DNA of 64,000 nt from a bacterium (GTDB lineage Bacteria; SZUA-79; Acidulodesulfobacterales; Acidulodesulfobacteraceae), in NCBI GenBank assembly GCA_021777135.1, contig JAJYDX010000007.1, forward strand, positions 24,798 through 88,797. The letters run 5' to 3'. The position numbers and the translations under genes were made by a program. Under the pieces are notes generated by a model. The model was given only the letters and a program-made list of their open reading frames with translations, was not told the origin of the DNA and made no database searches. Shown piece by piece: positions 10,401-18,744 of this stretch; the stretch's first letter is position 1, and each line of letters begins with the position of its first letter.

Positions 10401-11379
10401 AACTAGTTTTAATTCTGCTATTTACAGAGAATCCAACTATTTTTACGCAAAAATGAACGGAAATATAGGTTATTCCGGTAACGCATATAATCCTGTTTTA
10501 TACGGAGATGTAGATATTAAAAAAGCTTTATACGATAAAAAAATAAACCTTTCGTCTTTTCTTTTAAGTTATAAAAAATATAATGTAGTCAAGCCGGTTA
10601 TACAAAAAGGAGCATTTAATCCTAAATTTAATATTAGGGTAACTTCAGATAACGGCATAGCTATTAAAAACAATATCGTAAATACCGCTTTTTCAGCCAG
10701 GCTTCACCTTATAGGAACGCTATACGACCCGGTTTTAACCGGTACGGCTAGCGCCGAAAGAGGAGAGGTATTTTTTAGAGGAACTAATTTTAAACTATCC
10801 TATGCTAATTTGGATTTTAATAACCAGTACAGAATAAATCCTTATTTTGACATAGCTGCCGCTACTCATATAAATCAATATATTATAAGAATGAACGCAA
10901 GCGGTTCGTTATTGAATTTCAACGTAAATTTTTCTTCTACTCCGCCGCTTTCCGAGCTAGATATTGTGTCAATGCTTGCGTTAGGAGCATCTTCTACTTC
11001 GGTTTACGCAGGCTCGGCTGGCGGAATTGCCGCATCTGAAGCGGCATCGGCAATCGGCGGAGAGGTTGAACAAAGCGTTACCGGAGCCATATCGAGTTAT
11101 TTCGGTTTTAAAAACATGTCCGTAACCCCTTCATATTCTGTAATAACCCATAGCGCTGCTCCACAGGTTACGGTTACAAAAAATCTTACCAAAAAACTTT
11201 CAGTTTCGTACAGCAATATTGTATCTTCCCAGTCTTCCCAGTCGCTGACGCTTACATATAGCCTGAGCCGTCATATTTCCATAATAGGAGTATGGGAAAA
11301 CAACGAACTGGCTCCTAACAATTCTAATATATACAGCGAAGTAGGCGGAAATATTGTTTTCCATTTTAGATTTTATTAA
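7414..11379 (+). CDS. tamB: TamB-like inner-membrane/periplasmic bridge protein (AsmA-like)
   Basis: The 1321-residue protein starts with one membrane anchor (residues about 8-32). It is then a very long beta-rich periplasmic region with AsmA-like repeats, ending in the DUF490/TamB domain. The last 400 residues are typical: a glycine- and alanine-rich stretch (LDIVSMLALGASSTSVYAGS) and a terminal beta segment ending in aromatic FRFY. TamB-type proteins span the periplasm and are tied to outer-membrane protein assembly and phospholipid transport. The Omp85 gene follows after 37 bases, the classic TamB-TamA pairing. Lysine, asparagine and isoleucine are very abundant, as expected from the low GC. 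It overlaps the upstream regulator by 14 bases. Confidence 0.88.
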   Translation: MKKYEKKFKIYLLILLLFVLVISTSAAFFVTSPFFASKAKNYLSTYASSILKKRVTIKKIKFSIFYPQVKIYGLKIKNIAKIKRIDITFGPFNIFKRNIIIYKINIINPYINILIKNNKINNYKNFNIVLRTLLKKHPSSLISASLDKLKIKGGDFNLKDDDENILFKLKKFNLTVYKKNNPLPFLYNNNGMYFKYNMPYIYLKSKKLKLTKVFKSSAVEIHYFRNFIKYKGISIGNYYFSALSNGILELNKNNKIAGFINKFNDDTSLKVNNLSKLSKNFLFLPAFKGKLSAKLKLTGDLYKKINASAAIKLKNVVFSGADIKNGIIDCAGNFGKFENNIINFKKIDLNLFKGNLKSSGIINIREKEGKFKSVLKNISVGNLIDFYASEKIPQFSAIADGSVNTFLHFGKNFYVANIEKIKLNKPVQQINQGNSSSDDPLYRINYKNKVLLNGAVLINDKYVLLKNIHVSSRIISGSAKGVINYAGKYLNISFYTKYKELPSLGLIEKYKSRYFEPSASGTVYGIIKGKFNDISLGFKNRFKNLYINRYLNPYKGNTDIYIDGIGNVIFSGKLNNDGNFDFSGEILYNKRLNKQYISGNFNAKNISLVSDNPSMPVSSTLNFNGTAAGELNSPVFEINAKSKIIKIYNQYLSNVNFLFSLTKNALRVKKLDGFYGGAILNAFGTLNFSGNNNYNLRIISNGIKLSDLDIKQLKKYNINGIADIDMRIGGSFKIPDVSGRVAADNIYAKDYLFGNAEAFVHSSDGKMTLKFSAFKNTLKTKAVILLKKGYPYNFTTNINLLNINYRKTLFELSGGIFGNGKLSTIKNSYVFSKLNHVLLKHGPFFLKNIKNIKISYINRTLEFSGFKLTGGNNYAQIRGYITAKKYHVILNDKTDLWVLGIFSNKIMNSSGFITASAVILGPSASPRLYGFADIKRGLIEPSVYSSFAASRIFARLTFNSNIIFLEKARFRMLNGFFSAHGIIRLNNFIPYFYNIETSFNSAIYRESNYFYAKMNGNIGYSGNAYNPVLYGDVDIKKALYDKKINLSSFLLSYKKYNVVKPVIQKGAFNPKFNIRVTSDNGIAIKNNIVNTAFSARLHLIGTLYDPVLTGTASAERGEVFFRGTNFKLSYANLDFNNQYRINPYFDIAAATHINQYIIRMNASGSLLNFNVNFSSTPPLSELDIVSMLALGASSTSVYAGSAGGIAASEAASAIGGEVEQSVTGAISSYFGFKNMSVTPSYSVITHSAAPQVTVTKNLTKKLSVSYSNIVSSQSSQSLTLTYSLSRHISIIGVWENNELAPNNSNIYSEVGGNIVFHFRFY

Positions 11380-11416
11380 AATACATTAACTAAATAAATT
11401 AAAATTAAAATATTTT

Positions 11417-14212
11417 ATGAAAAAGACCGTCCTGTTATTATTTCTTTTAATGATAAGTATTTGTTTTTTCGCGACGGTTTTAACAAAAATTTCCAGCGCA
11501 AAAAGCACTTCGAATATTTACGGAATTTCTTCCGGAGAGTACACGATAAAATCTATAAAATACAAGATGCCTACCGGTATTCCCCTGAAAGAAATAAGAG
11601 ATTTTGTATTCTTAAAGAAAGGAAATAAATTTAATATGCGCTATTTGGAAAAAACGGTGAAAGCGCTTTATGCGACCGGTTATTTTTCCAATGTCGCAGT
11701 TTATTCCAAAATTAATAAAAAACTAAAAACAATTTTTTTAAAATTCATTTTTTTTCCTAAAATATATATAGGAAGCGTAAATATATCCGGACTTAAAGAA
11801 ACGGGAATAAAGACGGCAAAAATACTTGGCTCTATTCCAATAAAAAAAAACGGACAACTTTTAAAATATTATAAGAGCTTAAGTAAAGATAAAATAAAAA
11901 AGATTTTGCTTAATGGAGGATATCCCGATGCAAAAATTAACATAGCAAGCAATATATTTAAAAAATCGGGAAAATATATAATAAATATAGGCATTATTGC
12001 AGGTAAACCTGTTTTAATTTCTAGTATATCGGTTAATCTTAAGTTGTATTATCCTAAAAAAAAGGTTAAAGCACTTGTTGATAAGCTTATATCTGGTCCG
12101 TTAAACCTGTACAATCTGCAAAAGCTTAGAAAAAAGATTTGGGACCTGTATAAAAACAACGGTTATCTTAACGCCGTTGTAGAAAAGCCTGAAATTACTT
12201 ATATCTCTAAATATAAAGCTCATGTCGTTTTCAATGTTCATCCGGGTTATAAAATAGAATTTCACTTTACAGGAGCTAATCCGCTTAAACAAAAATTCAT
12301 TGAAAATTCGGTGTTGGGAATAAAAAATGTGCTTATTTTCGATGATGGAACTTTCAAAGCATTTCAAAGGGTTTTGAAAGATTTTTTTAAAAAAGAAGGT
12401 TATTTTTTTGTAAAAGTTTCCTTTAAGGCAAAAAAGAACGCAAAGGTTAAGATTATTAATTTATATTATGAAATTAAAAAAGGACATAAGGTAGAAATAA
12501 AAAAAATAGTGATAAGCGGGAATAAGCCCTTTACCAGGGAAACTATAACTTCGCTTATGAAAACCGGTGAAACTTCTTTTTTTAACAGAAAATATTTTTG
12601 TAAAAAAAGGCTCAACAACGATATAGCGAATATAGAAAATTACTACAATAATGAAGGCTATCTTTCAGCCGCCGCTTCTTATAATTTGAAATTCGCCGCC
12701 GATAAAAAAAGCGTTTCTATTTTTCTTCATATAAACAAAGGATTTCCTACAGTCGTTAAAAAGGTTTATATCAATGGTCTTCCAAAAATTTTAAAAACAG
12801 ATAAAAAACTGGAAGATTATTTTTTGAAAATGCAAAATCTGCCTTTCTATATAATTAAAGCTGAAAATGGGAAAAACCTGCTTTCTACAAAACTTGCCGA
12901 TTCCGGTTTTGTTTTTTCAAAGGTTAAGTTAGATATAAAATATTCCAAAGATAAAAAAAACGTAGTTCTTTATTATTCTATGGAAAGCGGTCCGAGAGTC
13001 CGCATAAAAAATATTTTAATAATAGGAAATACCCTTACAAAAACGTATTTTATAAAAAGCCTTTTACTTTTTAAAAAAGGGCAGTTTTACAGCCAAAAAA
13101 AAATAATAGATACTCAGAGCAGGCTATACAGGGCTGGAATATTTAATTACGTAAATATTAAGGTTGATAATCCAGAGGTTAAAAAACCTGATAAAAACAT
13201 AATAGTAAAAGTAAAAGACATAAAGCCCTTAGATTTAAGTTTTGGCGCCGGTTATGGAACATATACCAGATATAAAGGCTTTATACAGATAGAAAATAAC
13301 AATCTTTTTGGCACAGGCAAATCAATCGCGGCACGCTTTTCAAAAAGCGCGATATATACCAATCTTCTTTTAAATTATTATGACCGCGCGGTATATAATT
13401 ACAGAGGGCTTGCGTTCAACGCGCAGGGTCTGGACACCGATATAATAACTTTAAATTATACCATGCGTAAACAGGGGGCGGCGGTTTCCCTTATAAGACG
13501 TTTTAACAATCAGTTGAAAGGACTACTTTCCTATGGAATGTTTTACGATTATCTTTCGGGACTTAATCCGGGTGCCGAAATAACGCCGCGGGACACAGGC
13601 TTTACCAGAATAAGTTCCGTTTCCGCTTCCCTAATATATAATTCTAAGAATAACATATTTAATCCGACTTCCGGAAATTTGACGACGTTAAGATTTTCAT
13701 ATTCAAATTTTTTAATAGATTCGCAAATTAATTTTTTTAAGATATTTTTTCACTCCGAGGAATACATTCCATTTATCGATGGAACAGTTTTTTTATATTC
13801 GCTGCGTTTTGGTTATATAAAGCCTATTTCTCCTACGACCCAGCTCCCTATAAACGAAAGATTTTTTCTAGGCGGCAGAACTACCGTAAGAGGTTTCCCT
13901 CAGGATTCAATAGGATTAGTCAATTTAAATCCATACAGTTTCCCTATAGGCGGCGATGCTATGGAAAATTATAATTTACAACTAAACATCCCTGCTTATA
14001 AAAATATAAATTTTTTTATATTTCAAGACGGAGGAAACGTATTTTTAGACAGCGCCGACATAAGACCCTTAGCGTTGTATAAATCAGCCGGGGCAGGTAT
14101 AATGTATTTATCACCGATTGGACCCATAAGTTTTTCGTACGGTTTTATACTTACGAGAGAGCCTTATTGGCCTGCCGGCGGAATTAATTTTACCGTAGGC
14201 ACGTCATTTTAA
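11417..14212 (+). CDS. Omp85-family outer-membrane protein (TamA/BamA type)
   Basis: The 931-residue protein has an N-terminal signal peptide (residues about 3-28), a chain of POTRA repeats through about residue 600, and a C-terminal beta-barrel. The barrel carries the Omp85 signature GGRTTVRGF near residue 820 and ends in phenylalanine, as outer-membrane proteins do. With the TamB-like gene directly upstream, it is best read as the TamA-like partner that inserts outer-membrane proteins. The POTRA number looks higher than the three of E. coli TamA, so a BamA role is possible if no other copy exists in the genome. Confidence 0.88.
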   Translation: MKKTVLLLFLLMISICFFATVLTKISSAKSTSNIYGISSGEYTIKSIKYKMPTGIPLKEIRDFVFLKKGNKFNMRYLEKTVKALYATGYFSNVAVYSKINKKLKTIFLKFIFFPKIYIGSVNISGLKETGIKTAKILGSIPIKKNGQLLKYYKSLSKDKIKKILLNGGYPDAKINIASNIFKKSGKYIINIGIIAGKPVLISSISVNLKLYYPKKKVKALVDKLISGPLNLYNLQKLRKKIWDLYKNNGYLNAVVEKPEITYISKYKAHVVFNVHPGYKIEFHFTGANPLKQKFIENSVLGIKNVLIFDDGTFKAFQRVLKDFFKKEGYFFVKVSFKAKKNAKVKIINLYYEIKKGHKVEIKKIVISGNKPFTRETITSLMKTGETSFFNRKYFCKKRLNNDIANIENYYNNEGYLSAAASYNLKFAADKKSVSIFLHINKGFPTVVKKVYINGLPKILKTDKKLEDYFLKMQNLPFYIIKAENGKNLLSTKLADSGFVFSKVKLDIKYSKDKKNVVLYYSMESGPRVRIKNILIIGNTLTKTYFIKSLLLFKKGQFYSQKKIIDTQSRLYRAGIFNYVNIKVDNPEVKKPDKNIIVKVKDIKPLDLSFGAGYGTYTRYKGFIQIENNNLFGTGKSIAARFSKSAIYTNLLLNYYDRAVYNYRGLAFNAQGLDTDIITLNYTMRKQGAAVSLIRRFNNQLKGLLSYGMFYDYLSGLNPGAEITPRDTGFTRISSVSASLIYNSKNNIFNPTSGNLTTLRFSYSNFLIDSQINFFKIFFHSEEYIPFIDGTVFLYSLRFGYIKPISPTTQLPINERFFLGGRTTVRGFPQDSIGLVNLNPYSFPIGGDAMENYNLQLNIPAYKNINFFIFQDGGNVFLDSADIRPLALYKSAGAGIMYLSPIGPISFSYGFILTREPYWPAGGINFTVGTSF

Positions 14213-14227
14213 AATTGAAAAATAAAT

Positions 14228-15559
14228 ATGAATTTCGTAAACGAACGGAGAGACGAAAAAAATCCGCGGTATATTAATAAAAGCCTAAAAAAAGGATTTT
14301 CTACCGGAAGCACAAGCGCCGCAGTTATAAAAGCATCCATTAAATATTATTTTGATGAGAAAAAATTCTCGGCTGTAACAATAAAAATGCCTGGAGGCGA
14401 ATACGCTTACCTGGATATCGCCGAATTAGAAAGATACAGGTTTTACGAAAATGGAAATATTATTGCGAAAGCCGCCGCCATTAAAGATTCCGGTAGCGAT
14501 GAATCTGACGTAACGGGAGGGATAAGAATATGCGCGGATTTTACCGTAATAGATAGGGGTAATAAAAGTGAATTTCTCGGATTGAAAAAATATTATGAAA
14601 AAATATCCGTTTATAATATAATAAAATGTCCCATTAATAATGAGGATAAAACCGTCACTATAATACTTGCGTCGTCAAAGGGAGTGGGTATAGCGACAAA
14701 ACGGGGTCTGCCGGTCAGAGTCGGTTTTGTCGCCGTCAATCCGGTTCCTTTTGCGATGATAGAACTCGCCGCAAAAGAAGAATTATGTTTTTGGATAAAA
14801 AAAAATGCGTTAAATTTAAGTTCGTTAAATAATAAAATATTTTTTTCTGTATTATATATACCTGAAGGTGAGGAAATTGCCAAGAAGACTTTAAACGGGA
14901 GACTCGGCATAGAGGGCGGGATAAGCATACTTGGCACTAACGGTTATGTTATGCCGGTTTCGGCTAAAGCATGGCTTGAAACCATAAAAGCGTCTTTGAA
15001 ATTTTTATCGGAAAATAATATCAATACATGCGTTTTTACTCCGGGAAGGTATAGCGAAAAGATAGCGTTAAAAATTCTTGACTGTCTTCCTCATGAAAGT
15101 TTTATAGAAATAGGCGATTTTATAGCATATTCCATAAGAAAAGCACTAGAATCTGGCATGAAAAATATTATTTTTACAGGTCAGTTCGGAAAAATTATAA
15201 AAATTGCGCAAGGAGAAAGAAATACTAATGCAAAATACAGCAGTTTAAATTTGAATTTTCTGGGAGAAACGGCTAAGAAAGCTGTCGAAAAAATAGGAGG
15301 TCATGAAAGCAGAGAAGCAGGAGATCTAATATACAACCTTATCGTCGGCTCTAATACTTCCAGGGAGGCATATGGGCATATAATGTCGTCCGAGTTTAAA
15401 ATTTATTCTGATATTATCTTAGAAAATATATTAATAATTGCGGCCATTAATTTGTCTAAAACCGCTGGAAAAGAAGTAAACATAGAGATTATACTTATAT
15501 CATACGACGGAAAAGAGATAAAAAGAATTAAGGTTCATAAAGGTAAAATTTTGAAGTAG
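14228..15559 (+). CDS. cbiD: Cobalt-precorrin-5B (C1)-methyltransferase CbiD
   Basis: CbiD adds the C1 methyl group in the anaerobic (early cobalt insertion) cobalamin pathway. The 443-residue sequence has the family start KKGFSTGSTSAAVIKA (residues about 21-36), the glycine-rich segment near 235 (GRLGIEGGISILGTNGYV) and the later FTGQFGKIIKIAQGE motif. It is longer than the usual 360-380 residues through small insertions. It starts 16 bases after the Omp85 gene with no promoter or cobalamin riboswitch between them, so the cobalamin genes may be transcribed from upstream. Confidence 0.93.
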   Translation: MNFVNERRDEKNPRYINKSLKKGFSTGSTSAAVIKASIKYYFDEKKFSAVTIKMPGGEYAYLDIAELERYRFYENGNIIAKAAAIKDSGSDESDVTGGIRICADFTVIDRGNKSEFLGLKKYYEKISVYNIIKCPINNEDKTVTIILASSKGVGIATKRGLPVRVGFVAVNPVPFAMIELAAKEELCFWIKKNALNLSSLNNKIFFSVLYIPEGEEIAKKTLNGRLGIEGGISILGTNGYVMPVSAKAWLETIKASLKFLSENNINTCVFTPGRYSEKIALKILDCLPHESFIEIGDFIAYSIRKALESGMKNIIFTGQFGKIIKIAQGERNTNAKYSSLNLNFLGETAKKAVEKIGGHESREAGDLIYNLIVGSNTSREAYGHIMSSEFKIYSDIILENILIIAAINLSKTAGKEVNIEIILISYDGKEIKRIKVHKGKILK

Positions 15560-15613
15560 TATAATTAAATTATCTGAAATCAAATATATAAAAGGGGGAT
15601 AAAAAATTTATAA

Positions 15614-17173
15614 ATGGCAAAAAAAGTTCATATAGTTGGCGTATCCCAGTGTTTTTTAGAATCTGCAAAAAAACAGGTTTTAGATTTACTCATAGATAAA
15701 AAAAACAGAATAGATGCAGTTTTTGCAAAAAAAGACGATTTAAATCTTCTTTTATGGACAAGAGAGCAAATTTCCTCTATAAATAAAAGCATTGTATTCG
15801 AAAATAGCGGAAATCTGACCCGTTTAAATAACGCTCCAATATTTTACGATAGCAAGATGAAATTTATAACAGATTATATAAAAGAAAACCTTGGCAAAAA
15901 AAATATTTTAGTTCTGGCTAACGGAGACCCCAATTTTTTTGGAATCGGCGGAACTATATTAAACATGTTAAAAGAAAACGAAAAAAGATTCGTAGAAGTC
16001 TATCCGGCTGTCAGTTTTATGCAGGCAGGCTTTGCCAAATTAAAAATCCCTATGACCGATGCTTCGGTGATAAGTTTGCACGGCAGAGATTTTAAATATA
16101 TATACGACGCTATATTTTCCGGAAAGCGCACGATAGGCATATATACGGACGATATTAATAATCCCAATAAGATATATACGGAACTTGATGAAAAAGGCTT
16201 ATTGGAAGAATTCGAATTTTACGTGCTTGCCGAATTATGCACTAAGAATGAAAAGATTTATAAAAGTTTTACAAAAGAGATTTTGGAAGATATCGGCGGC
16301 AAAAAAAATATTGTAATATTAAACGCCAAAAATAAAAAAAACGTGGAATTAGGTTCCGGCGACAGGCTTAAAAATATTGTCCTGGGCATAGACGACGACA
16401 AATATATTCATGCTGCCGGAGAACCAACTAAAAAAGAAATCAGGGCTGTAAGCTTGTGCTTAATGAATTTAAAAGCCGATTCCGTAATTATAGACGCCGG
16501 GTGCGGCAGCGGCAGCATAAGCATTGAAGCATCCGCTATAGCTCATAAAGGAACTGTTTATTCAATAGATAAAAATGAAATTAAGATAGACAATCTTAAA
16601 AATAACATAAAAAGATTTGGAAGGCATAATATTGAACCTATTTTAGGCGAGCTTCCCTTAGTAATGAAAAATACCTTAAAGATCGGGCAGGCGGATTCTA
16701 TATTTATCGGGGGAGGAGGAAGCAGGGATATAAAAATAATTTTAAAGGAATCTCTCCATATCTTAAAAAATCAAGGCGTTATAGTTATGAATATTATTAC
16801 TATTGATTCGTTAAATAGCGTTCTGGCGTTTATTAAAGATTATTCGTCGAAAGGCAATAAGAACGAGGACGGAAATATTGAAATAAAATATGAGATTATA
16901 TCGGTTAACGTGTCAAGATTAAAGTCTATTAGGGAAGATTCATATTTTCAGGCATTAAACCAGATATTTATCGTTAAAATTATTAAGTCGGTTAAACATC
17001 GCGATTCACATTTAAATCCAAAAGTTTCGCGTTCGGAACGCGGGAGGACACTTACTTTTAAGATTGAACGCAATAATAATGAAGACGCGCCTAACGTTAA
17101 AATTAGGAATAAAAGCATTAAAAGCGTTAAGGTTGAAAACTCAGAAAAAAATAAAGAAGACAAAAATGATTGA
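15614..17173 (+). CDS. cbiET: Fused precorrin-6Y C5,15-methyltransferase/decarboxylase CbiE-CbiT
   Basis: Residues about 1-235 form a tetrapyrrole methylase domain (CbiE, C5 methylation). Residues about 255-440 are a class I SAM methyltransferase (CbiT, C15 methylation and C12 decarboxylation) with the glycine-rich SAM motif DAGCGSGSISIEA near 295. A Shine-Dalgarno GGGGG lies some 14 bases before the ATG. The last 55-60 residues are a charged, low-complexity tail not expected in CbiT. It is encoded by a stretch that includes a GC-rich palindrome at 17028-17042. The 3' end overlaps cbiL by 8 bases. Confidence 0.92.
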   Translation: MAKKVHIVGVSQCFLESAKKQVLDLLIDKKNRIDAVFAKKDDLNLLLWTREQISSINKSIVFENSGNLTRLNNAPIFYDSKMKFITDYIKENLGKKNILVLANGDPNFFGIGGTILNMLKENEKRFVEVYPAVSFMQAGFAKLKIPMTDASVISLHGRDFKYIYDAIFSGKRTIGIYTDDINNPNKIYTELDEKGLLEEFEFYVLAELCTKNEKIYKSFTKEILEDIGGKKNIVILNAKNKKNVELGSGDRLKNIVLGIDDDKYIHAAGEPTKKEIRAVSLCLMNLKADSVIIDAGCGSGSISIEASAIAHKGTVYSIDKNEIKIDNLKNNIKRFGRHNIEPILGELPLVMKNTLKIGQADSIFIGGGGSRDIKIILKESLHILKNQGVIVMNIITIDSLNSVLAFIKDYSSKGNKNEDGNIEIKYEIISVNVSRLKSIREDSYFQALNQIFIVKIIKSVKHRDSHLNPKVSRSERGRTLTFKIERNNNEDAPNVKIRNKSIKSVKVENSEKNKEDKND

Positions 17174-17951
17174 TAAAAAATTATTTGTGGTAGGCGTAGG
17201 ACCGGGAGACCCTGAACTAATTACCTTAAAAGCGGTCAACACGCTTATTAAAAGCGATTTTATATTTTATCCGAATGTTTGCGGGGGTAAGAATAAAATA
17301 GCGTACGATATTATAAAAAATGCTTTTAAATTTGCTTGCGTGCCAGATTTTGCCGAAGAGAGGCTTATTCCCCTAAAAGTCGAAATGAAGCGTTCAAGCG
17401 GTAGAAACAAAGATTTATATAATGAAAACGCCGTTAAAATAATTGAAAAACTAAAAGAAGGGGTATGTTCATATGTTACGTTAGGCGACCCTATGTTTTA
17501 CAGTACCTATTGGGGGATTTATAACGCCATTAAAGAAACCTTAAACTCCGTCATTTACGAAAAAGAAAAAGAGTCCGGCAAAATAGACATAATCATTATT
17601 AACGGAGTTTCTTCCTTTAATTATTCTTTGGGATTAATCGTAGAACCGTTTATAATCAAAAACAGTTCTGTTTTAATATCGGTTCCGGTTAAAAAAGATT
17701 TTGCGGAAATAAAAAAAGAAATAAAATTCATTGCCGATAAGTTTCCTAAGCCGCAGATTATAGCTTTTATGAAAGCGGGCGGTTATGTAAAAGAAATTTT
17801 AAAAGCATTTAAAGAGTTATGTGACAAAGAATTAGAAGACGGCATGCTTAAGCTCTATTTAATCGAAAAATCTATGCTTATAGAAAATTTTACCGAAAGG
17901 AAAGAATTAAACTTCGATTATTTTTCTATTTTTATTGGAGTTTTTTTATAA
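17166..17951 (+). CDS. cbiL: Precorrin-2 C20-methyltransferase CbiL
   Basis: This is a tetrapyrrole methylase that adds the C20 methyl group to cobalt-factor II/precorrin-2. The SAM-binding start VGVGPGDPELITLKA follows directly after the chosen ATG at 17166, and the YVTLGDPMFYSTYW motif of CbiL/CobI lies near residue 105. An upstream in-frame start at 17064 exists but would lie inside cbiET and add a basic, non-family extension. The gene overlaps cbiET and is followed after one base by cbiF. The length (261 residues) is normal for the family. Confidence 0.92.
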   Translation: MIDKKLFVVGVGPGDPELITLKAVNTLIKSDFIFYPNVCGGKNKIAYDIIKNAFKFACVPDFAEERLIPLKVEMKRSSGRNKDLYNENAVKIIEKLKEGVCSYVTLGDPMFYSTYWGIYNAIKETLNSVIYEKEKESGKIDIIIINGVSSFNYSLGLIVEPFIIKNSSVLISVPVKKDFAEIKKEIKFIADKFPKPQIIAFMKAGGYVKEILKAFKELCDKELEDGMLKLYLIEKSMLIENFTERKELNFDYFSIFIGVFL

Positions 17952-17952
17952 T

Positions 17953-18744
17953 ATGATAAAAAAAGACAAGCCTAAAATTTATTTCGTATCGGCAGGTCCG
18001 GGCGATCCGGAGCTTTTAACAGTAAAAGCCTTAAAAATATTAAAAAAATCAGATGCTGTTTTTTATGCCGGTTCTTTAATTAATCCGGCTATGCTAAAAG
18101 TTATAAAAAGAAACGCCGAATTAATTGACATGAAAATCCTAGATTTTGAGCAAATTAAAGAAATGCTTAAAAACATATTAAAACAAGGCATTATAGTTTC
18201 TATTTTACACGCAGGGGATTCCTCGATATATTCCGCAATAAACGAACAAATGAATTATCTGGAAGAAATGGCTATAGAATACGAGATTATACCCGGAGTA
18301 ACGGCTGCGTTTGCCGCGAGCGCCGCAAACGGTACTATTATGACCCTGCCGGACATATCGCAGGCGGTAATATTTTGCAGAGGAGAAGGGAGAACCGGCA
18401 AAATGCCGGAAGGACAGGATATAAAGAGCCTTGCAAAACATAAAGCTACTATGGCAATTTATCTAAGTTTCGGAATAATAGATAATGTAGCGCGGGATCT
18501 AAAAGAATACTATCCGGAAAATACCCCTTGCCTGATTGCAAAAGACGTATCTTTAAACAGCCAAATTTTGATAAATTGCCAGTTAAAAGACGTGGTTAAA
18601 AAAACTAAAGATTTTTCCGTTAAAAATATGGCTGTTTTAATAGTCGGGGAAGCTTTGAGGGGAAAATATTTTAAAGAGAACAGGTCGAAACTTTATGATA
18701 AGAGCTTTTCGCACGGGTTTAGAAACGGTAGAAATACAATCTGA
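17953..18744 (+). CDS. cbiF: Precorrin-4 C11-methyltransferase CbiF
   Basis: A 263-residue tetrapyrrole methylase. The N-terminus IYFVSAGPGDPELLTVKAL, the segment VFYAGSLINPAML and GDSSIYSAINEQM match the C11 methylase CbiF/CobM. The ATG at 17953 is preferred over a TTG at 17935; GGAG at 17937-17940 is the probable ribosome site. The 3' end overlaps the next reading frame by 50 bases. The role is C11 methylation of cobalt-precorrin-4, between CbiH and CbiG in the anaerobic pathway. Confidence 0.93.
   Translation: MIKKDKPKIYFVSAGPGDPELLTVKALKILKKSDAVFYAGSLINPAMLKVIKRNAELIDMKILDFEQIKEMLKNILKQGIIVSILHAGDSSIYSAINEQMNYLEEMAIEYEIIPGVTAAFAASAANGTIMTLPDISQAVIFCRGEGRTGKMPEGQDIKSLAKHKATMAIYLSFGIIDNVARDLKEYYPENTPCLIAKDVSLNSQILINCQLKDVVKKTKDFSVKNMAVLIVGEALRGKYFKENRSKLYDKSFSHGFRNGRNTI

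Noticed and set aside
14100..14230. Cobalamin riboswitch before cbiD
   Set aside because: Only 16 bases separate the Omp85 gene from cbiD and no B12-box is visible.
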